NCBI GenBank assembly: GCA_948567375.1
Contig: OX419756.1
Location: 69,480,552 to 69,544,551 of the forward strand
Source of the DNA: Lunularia cruciata
Lineage: Eukaryota > Streptophyta > Marchantiopsida > Lunulariales > Lunulariaceae
DNA length: 64,000 bases
Direction of reading: 5' to 3'
The position numbers and the translations under genes are program-made. Position 1 is the first letter of the stretch, and the number at the start of each line of letters is the position of its first letter. A model generated the notes under the pieces. It was not told the DNA's origin, ran no database searches, and saw only the letters and a list, made by a program, of their open reading frames with translations. Below are positions 58,780-64,000 of this stretch, piece after piece.

Positions 58780-59794
58780 GCTCACAAGTGTCTGAGTGGT
58801 GATGCCTATCAAGCGCATCCTACATTGCTCTGCCAAGCCAAGGCTCACAATCCAGGTCAAACAGTTCAGGTCCATAGCCTAACCCAACACCTAACGCTTG
58901 CATGTCTCTGACACTGCTGGAACAACGGTAATACCGGTGCAAAAACCCATCACCCGCTCTCTCTCATCGGCGTTGGGCTCTACCAACTGCTGTAACTGTG
59001 AGTCCCAAAGAAGTCCAGGTCCTCCCTCTCGAAAAGCATGAGAGCTTGGGAAACTCATGAGTGTGGGAAATGCAACTCTAGGCTGTCCAACTAGGTTCAC
59101 CACTGCCATAGGTGACCTATCAGCAACCACCACTATCTAAGACTGATGCCCAACATCCAAGATATCATCAACAAGAATGTGGTCCAGTTGCTGAATCCCA
59201 TCATAAGCACGCTGTAGAACCTCTGTGGGTCGTCCACCAAAGACAAAGACAATGAGCCCATGATCCCACTCTGGCTACATCTAACAATACAGTAGGTTCC
59301 ATCCAAAAATGGACCTGATGTGTACTCACCACCACTCTGGTGCGAGAATCACCCAACAAAGGAACGTTCTCCAAAAGGTAAGCTGGAGAAACAGACTGAT
59401 GAACCTGGAGATGTCGTAGAATCCGTAACATCTCCCAAAACACACCAAAACAAGGATCCTAAAGACCCAAACCGCGGCCCGCACGTGTATGTCCCTGACA
59501 TGGCCATCCAGAAATCACCAAGTGAATAAGCCCATGTCTCTCTAGGTCATGCGCCCCCAGTAAGGAAATGTCTCCTGGTAGGGCCTTCTGGTAACCTCTT
59601 ACTGTTGACATTGGTAACAACTCCGGATACCAATAGGCCAAGTGTGCCATATGATGTAGAGAGACTCGCCTAGCAGTCTCATCTCTCTCTACATATAAGT
59701 ACCTCTGTACTCGTATACCCGCCTGTAACACCGCAGCTAGTCCAGTGCTGATCCCACCAAACAACTCCAATAGGCATATCCCCTCTACTGGAGA
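58780..59794 (-). pseudogene. C5 cytosine DNA methyltransferase domain of H
   Basis: Motif I is LELFGGISTGLAAVLQAGI, followed by YLYVERDETARRV (S-adenosylmethionine pocket). Motif IV is LVISGWPCQGHTRAG with the catalytic Cys. Motif VI is AYLLENVPLLGDSRT. Motif VIII reads GSWAHCLCLWWT, where Dnmt3-type enzymes have an AHR-x-R pattern. After a frameshift near 59240 come the target-recognition region (YDGIQQLDHILVDD) and motif IX (PTLMSFPSSHAFREGG). The stretch ERVMGFCTGITVVP leads to motif X (AMDLNCLTWIVSL). The order is canonical, not permuted as in plant DRM enzymes, so Dnmt3-like is the best fit. It would methylate cytosines in DNA; this copy has TAG at 59459, 59137, 58891 and 58879. Confidence 0.92.
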
Positions 59795-60508
59795 CTACCA
59801 AGCAATGAGTGTGGTATCCAGAGGTGTCAAAGCAATCGCCTCTAGAGGCTCATCCTCACACTCATCTCCTGATGGTACAAAGGCTCCACTCCAAGCCTAC
59901 TGCACCAACTGATCTGCATGCTGCTACAATGCCTCCTCTGAACTCCACAATGGAACATCCAAGGTGGATGGAACAATCCCACTCGTACTCCAAAGCCGAG
60001 TGATCTCCTTTGGTATTGGAGTATCCTCTGCATGGGCGTTCCCCTCCAACAAGTCATCATACCAAGTAATTGCACCACTGAAAGTGAAAATTGTTGTTGC
60101 CATGGTCCAGGACTGTAGTGAGCCAAGACTACCACTACTAAAGCATACTGGTAGGTGACATACCCGTCCCTCACCAGACTGCCAACCAGGTCTATAAGAG
60201 GCTGTCTCCTCCCAATAGTCAATGCTAAAACCCATGGGGTATAACATTGCTCCCCCAACTAGCACATCATATGACTCAGCTATCGTCACAATAGCCTGAG
60301 CTCTCACCACCAAGCTATCGGTCGGATGACTAGGCTGAACCTAGACAACAAGCTCTCCACGTGTGATGTACTGTGTCAAACCACCACGAAGAGATGTCTG
60401 GATCTGAAATGGACACCTCTCTACATCGCTCTTCTGTAACTCCTGACCAACAATTGCAGCCTTCCCCAACATAAGGGGCTGTGCACCAAAGTCTAACAAG
60501 ACTCTCTA
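59795..60508 (-). pseudogene. Aspartic protease of H and linker to the methyltransferase
   Basis: After TAG at 60506 the frame reads RVLLDFGAQPLMLGKAAIVG, with DFGA at the catalytic D-[ST]-G-A site. Then come FQIQTSLRGGL and YDVLVGGAMLYPMGFSIDYW, the equivalent of the C-terminal psi-loop motif. A linker of about 110 codons with TAG at 60341, 59924, 59897 and 59795 joins the methyltransferase in the same frame, so both belonged to one polyprotein. Phe at the second protease position is unusual. Confidence 0.75.
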
Positions 60509-61479
60509 TGGTGTATAGACCTTCCCTAAAGGTCCCACCAAACAAAAAATCCCCCTCTGGTTATCCAATAGGACAACACCAGGTGTAAACCGCACTCTCT
60601 CAAAGGCCGGTCTAGCTGGCAACTCCTCCAGTCTAGCCGTTACTGCCTGCCATAAACCACTGGTTACTGAACGGATCCCATGCTCCTCAACCAAGTTAGC
60701 TCCACTACCAACCACCTCTGCTCTAGTAGTAGGAACTGCACCATCCCTACTCTCACCCAACGTGGCAGCCAACCGGAATACTGGGGCTGGGTCAACTTCC
60801 AATGTAAACATGTCACACGCTGAAAACAAAGGATGCCGCATAATCAGCTGAGCCGCCCCCAACATCATGCTAGACTCAGTCTGTGTAGTAGTAGGTGGTT
60901 GACTAGCAGGTAGTCCATCATGTACTCCATCACCACCTATCACACCTACATTGGGACGTCTAAGAACCATGGATGTTGTCTACATTGCCTCAGATAGCAT
61001 GAAAGACTGGGGAAGTCTGACCTGTCTCCCAACCTCTCCTTTGTGTGGGTCCAACTCCATTGATGCTCCTCTAGGCTCTGGAGCACGTACTGCACTCCTA
61101 GTCACTGCTGCAGATGCATCCGCCTGTGTTGCTCCGCACATGAAGTTCAAAGCATCTCTATCACCAACATATGAGGTGGAAGCCTCAGCACCCGAATCTG
61201 ATCTCCTTTGAGCAATAGCCATACTAGCCAATCTCTGCTCCAACTGCTCAACCCGAGTAGCCACTACTAACCCTACTAGGTGTAGATCCTCTACCACTAC
61301 CTCTACCACCTCATCCTCCATGAATTGGAGCTCCTCTACTACCTACCATAGTAGCCCTACCACTCCGTAACTCTGGGTGTAGGTCAAAACACCGGTCACT
61401 AGTGTGACCAAATCTATGGCAATGCTCACACTGCCTCTGTGCTAGCTGTGATGCACCAGAGGTATTAGGTCCACTGCCC
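60509..61479 (-). pseudogene. Gag C-terminus of H with zinc knuckle
   Basis: Adjoining copy C, the minus strand encodes QCEHCHRFGHTSDRCFDLHP at about 61435-61378, a CX2CX4HX5C knuckle. A Gly/Arg-rich stretch is ended by TGA. After a frameshift it continues with VVATRVEQLEQRLASMAIAQ (coiled-coil-like) and a Thr/Ala-rich segment to 60509, with TAG at 60980. The capsid part of Gag should lie beyond copy C. Confidence 0.75.
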
Positions 61480-62156
61480 TGTGAGCCGGCCTGCCTCTCA
61501 CTCAGGATGAACCTCTGATGGCTATTATGGTAGCGCACCATGGACTAAGAAGGCAAGGAACCCGAACTCCATCATACTCCTCCAAGGCTAACACTCCAAG
61601 ACTCAAGACATTGCTCACTAGAGAACTCAATGAGAGAGAGATAGTTGCAAATGAAAGGATGATGAGTACCTCCTCACCCCTTGTTTATATACTTGTGAAA
61701 TAGTTACGTACCAAAGTTACTAATTCTCGTAGTAACTCAAGTTACTAGACTAAAAGTCAAGTAAAGTCAAAAAGTAGAAAGAAATATCCATTCACATGGG
61801 CATATTCCCCTTATCTTGACCCAACCACTAAAGCAAGGATTCCTTCACATGGGCTATCCTTGGACTAAAGAAGAATCCAAAATAAAAAGGCTTGCGGGCC
61901 CAAGAGTTCTCAACTCTTTCCCCAAAGCCAAACACCTAGGAATAATACCAAGTCAACACACTAAAATCCAAAATAGTGGTGCTCATCTTTTCTACTTCCT
62001 CTAAAGTAAGGTCCACTCTATCTTAGCTATGACTAACTTTAGCTAACCATGACTAATATAGAACCATCCTTTATCTCTATAAATAATATCTCTTAAGTAC
62101 TTGTAATACCAAGCTAAATATCACAATACCACACACATGCACAAATGGGTGTTACA
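61480..62156 (-). repeat. 3' LTR of copy C (677 bp)
   Basis: Ends TGTGAGCC (low) and GTTACA (high). The minus strand just before it reads GTCCGGGGGTAAA, a polypurine tract. The left flank is GCCC; the partner target duplication is out of view. Confidence 0.9.
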
Positions 62157-62360
62157 TTTACCCCCGGACTAAGTTTTCACTTTGTCCTCAAAGTAAAGGT
62201 CTCTCTACCTTCTATGGTACATCTTCAACTTATCATGGTTAATCCTATCAAAGTGTCTTCCTCCCAACTCCTTGAGATCATAGGTGTAATTGCCCCACAC
62301 CTTCTCTACTATGAAAGGTCCAAAGTACTTAGGCAAAAACTTCTTTTGCACTCTCTTGAA

Positions 62361-64000
62361 TCAAATGGAATCAAACAACATTACCCAATCACCTTCTTTG
62401 AAAGGCTCCACCTTCTTCTTGCCTTGCTTCTTGTCATAGCTCTCCTTTTGTTTCCTTTGGGCTTGCTCCACTTGAACCATAGCAACTGCTCTTGCCTCTT
62501 TCAACTCCATGAGTTGATCCTTCCTTGACTTCTCTGCATCACTTCCTTGTGCTTTCTTCAATCTCCTATGAATGGTTTGGAAGGTAGGAAGATCAAAGTG
62601 AATAGGTAAGGTAGACTCAATACCATACACCAATTGGAATGGAGAATATCCGGTGGAAGTCTTCATGGTTGTCCTATACTCCCACAAAACTGCATGAATC
62701 CTCTTGTCCCAATGATGTTTAGCCCCCTCCATTTCTGCATCTTTGGCCAACATCATGCACAAGGTCTGATTGGTTCTCTCTGCCAAGCCATTGGAATTTG
62801 GCTTATAGGATGTAGTTACTCTATGTGTGATAGAGAAATGTTGTAGCATGGCTGTAGTAATGCTTCCTGTAAACTCTCCTCCTCTATCAGAAACCAACTC
62901 CAAAGGGCATCCAAACCTAGTGATAATGCGTTCATAAAGAAATCTACCCACTTCATCTTCATTCTTGTCCCTCAATGGTCTAGCCTCAACCCACTTGGTA
63001 AGGTAATCAGTAACTACCACAATGTACCGATTGTTCCTTGGGGTTCTATTGAGAGGACCTACAAAATCAATTCCCCACTTCTCAAAAGGTCCTAGCAATG
63101 GAATTGATCTAAGTGGTGGAGTGGATGTAGACTTTCTAGCAAAAGCTTGACAAACATGACAAGTTTTGCAATAATCAAGACAATCCTTGAAAATCCCTCT
63201 CCAATGGTAACCTGCATCTAGAATCTTGAAAGCAGTCACCTTTCTTGCAAAGTGTCCTCCACATACTAAACCTTCATGGAACTCCTTTATGAGTAGGATA
63301 GACTCTTCCTTACCCACTGCTCTTCGAAGTAGACCATCTGCTCCTTGGTGAAAAAGAATATCCTCCACCATTATGTAAGGTCTAGACCTTGCTGCAAGGG
63401 CCTTCCTCTCCCTAGCATGCATCCCTTCTGGATAGTTACCTTTTGTCACAAAATCCACAATCTCCTTGTACTCCATTGGAACCTCTTGAGTGACTGAGAT
63501 TATCATGAGCTCCTCATCCGGGAAGGAATCATCCACTGGCTCATCTCCATCATGATCATAGGCTCTAGATAATAAATCAGCATTTGCATGTTTCTTTCCT
63601 GGCCTATCTTCAATGGTGTAGTCATACTCAGACAAGAGTATCATCCACCTTGCTAGTCTCCCTTCAACATTAGGCTTGTTGAAGATGTACTTCAAAGCCT
63701 TGTGATCTGTGACAATGGTGGCTTTCCCTCCAATCAAGTAGTGTCTAAACTTCTTGAGACCAAAGATCACTGCCAACCCTTCTCTCTCCGTGACAGAGTA
63801 GTTCTTCTCTGCTGAAACCATCTGCCTACTAGCATAAGCTATTGGATGATCATGCCCATCTTGGTCTAATTGACTAAGAGTGCATCCTATAGCTACATTA
63901 GAAGCATCAATGCAGAGGATGAAAGGTTTACTCCAATCAGGTTCAGCAAGAATTGGAGCTACAACAAGGGATTGCTTGAGCTCCTCAAAAGCTTTGAGAG
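62361..64000 (-). CDS. RNase H and integrase of copy C, uninterrupted
   Basis: The minus-strand frame is open from the window edge to 62361. RNase H has FILCIDASNVAIGCTLSQLD and VTEREGLAVIFGLKKFRHYL. Integrase has the zinc site (HEGLVCGGHFARK, CKTCHVCQAF) and a complete D,D,E core: WGIDFVGPLNRT, LELVSDRGGEFTGS and NSNGLAERTNQTLCMMLA. A basic C-terminus follows (KQKESYDKKQGKKKVEPFKE, GDWVMLFDSI). No chromodomain is present, as expected for OTA. All catalytic residues seen are intact, so this part could be functional. Confidence 0.93.
   Translation of the reverse strand, partial: LKAFEELKQSLVVAPILAEPDWSKPFILCIDASNVAIGCTLSQLDQDGHDHPIAYASRQMVSAEKNYSVTEREGLAVIFGLKKFRHYLIGGKATIVTDHKALKYIFNKPNVEGRLARWMILLSEYDYTIEDRPGKKHANADLLSRAYDHDGDEPVDDSFPDEELMIISVTQEVPMEYKEIVDFVTKGNYPEGMHARERKALAARSRPYIMVEDILFHQGADGLLRRAVGKEESILLIKEFHEGLVCGGHFARKVTAFKILDAGYHWRGIFKDCLDYCKTCHVCQAFARKSTSTPPLRSIPLLGPFEKWGIDFVGPLNRTPRNNRYIVVVTDYLTKWVEARPLRDKNEDEVGRFLYERIITRFGCPLELVSDRGGEFTGSITTAMLQHFSITHRVTTSYKPNSNGLAERTNQTLCMMLAKDAEMEGAKHHWDKRIHAVLWEYRTTMKTSTGYSPFQLVYGIESTLPIHFDLPTFQTIHRRLKKAQGSDAEKSRKDQLMELKEARAVAMVQVEQAQRKQKESYDKKQGKKKVEPFKEGDWVMLFDSI

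Larger units (their letters stand above)
51290..61479 (-). mobile_element. Ty3 element H encoding a DNA methyltransferase and a PHD finger
   Basis: Minus-strand order: gag (cut at 61479 by copy C), protease, C5 DNA methyltransferase, RT, RNase H, integrase (split by element I), PHD finger, polypurine tract (GGAGGGCGAT) and 3' LTR. It sits inside the integrase of K. The window holds about 6.9 kb of its own sequence; its 5' end is beyond copy C. Stops are mostly TAG, consistent with a once-continuous polyprotein. Clade is uncertain; the RT active site is YIDDILVYN. Confidence 0.9.
61480..64000 (-). mobile_element. OTA-type Ty3 element, copy C, 3' portion
   Basis: The 3' LTR, polypurine tract and an open pol frame reach the window edge. 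It is inserted in the gag of H. The frame matches copy B's RNase H, then supplies the integrase that B lacks. Copy C appears the best preserved member of the family here. Confidence 0.92.

Noticed and set aside
58780-59794. Methyltransferase as a separate host gene
   Set aside because: It shares frame with the upstream protease, lies between protease and RT on the same strand, has no introns, and shows the same decay pattern as the rest of H.
57873-61321. TAG readthrough or reassigned amber codons in element H
   Set aside because: At least 14 TAG plus frameshifts and a TGA in one copy argue for decay. The CAG-to-TAG explanation needs no special decoding.

Overview
This window is nuclear DNA of a seed plant, probably a gymnosperm. 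The evidence is dense nesting of several LTR-retrotransposon families, a four-exon class III peroxidase gene with plant-type introns, and Ty3 and Ty1 elements decayed by C-to-T transitions. The gymnosperm assignment is inference. I see one apparently intact host gene, a secreted peroxidase at 42038-43592. Almost everything else is transposable-element sequence, a tandem array or unrecognised spacer.

Layout. 1-1868 is the 5' end of copy A of an OTA-type (Tat/Athila-like) Ty3 family. 4105-15029 is a Ty3 element (D), split by copy B of the OTA family (8222-14023). A solo LTR of the D family lies at 15256-15835. 15860-19487 is a decayed segment with gag-like coiled-coil coding remnants. It is present a second time, in the same orientation, at 29490-33130. 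21341-27909 is a Ty1/copia remnant (F), split by a complete but decayed Ty3 chromovirus (E, 22127-27756, 5-bp target duplication GTCTG). A 168-bp piece of a peroxidase first exon (27910-28077) lies between copia RNase H and a truncated second chromovirus copy (G, to 29489). 33131-37750 is a copia element (L) carrying two solo OTA LTRs. 37797-38800 is a five-unit minisatellite rich in (AT)n. 38801-45406 is the gene island around the peroxidase. 45407-51289 is a badly decayed plus-strand OTA copy (K). 51290-61479 is a Ty3 element (H) inserted in K. H is split by a 3.3-kb TG...CA element (I, 53255-56532) and cut at its gag by copy C of the OTA family (61480 to the window end).

The most notable system is element H. 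On the minus strand it reads gag with a zinc knuckle, then aspartic protease, a C5 cytosine DNA methyltransferase with motifs I, IV, VI, VIII, IX and X in canonical DNMT3-like order, reverse transcriptase, RNase H, integrase, and finally a PHD finger. A retrotransposon carrying both a DNA-methylation writer and a predicted chromatin-reader module is rare. This copy is dead. Between 61.0 and 57.9 kb its frame holds 14 TAG, one TGA and no TAA stops, as expected from C-to-T decay at CAG and CGA codons, which are CHG and CG methylation sites.

Nesting gives a relative chronology: K before H, H before I and C; D before B; F before E; L before its two solo LTRs. Copy C has an uninterrupted RNase H-integrase frame to the window edge and is probably the youngest insertion.
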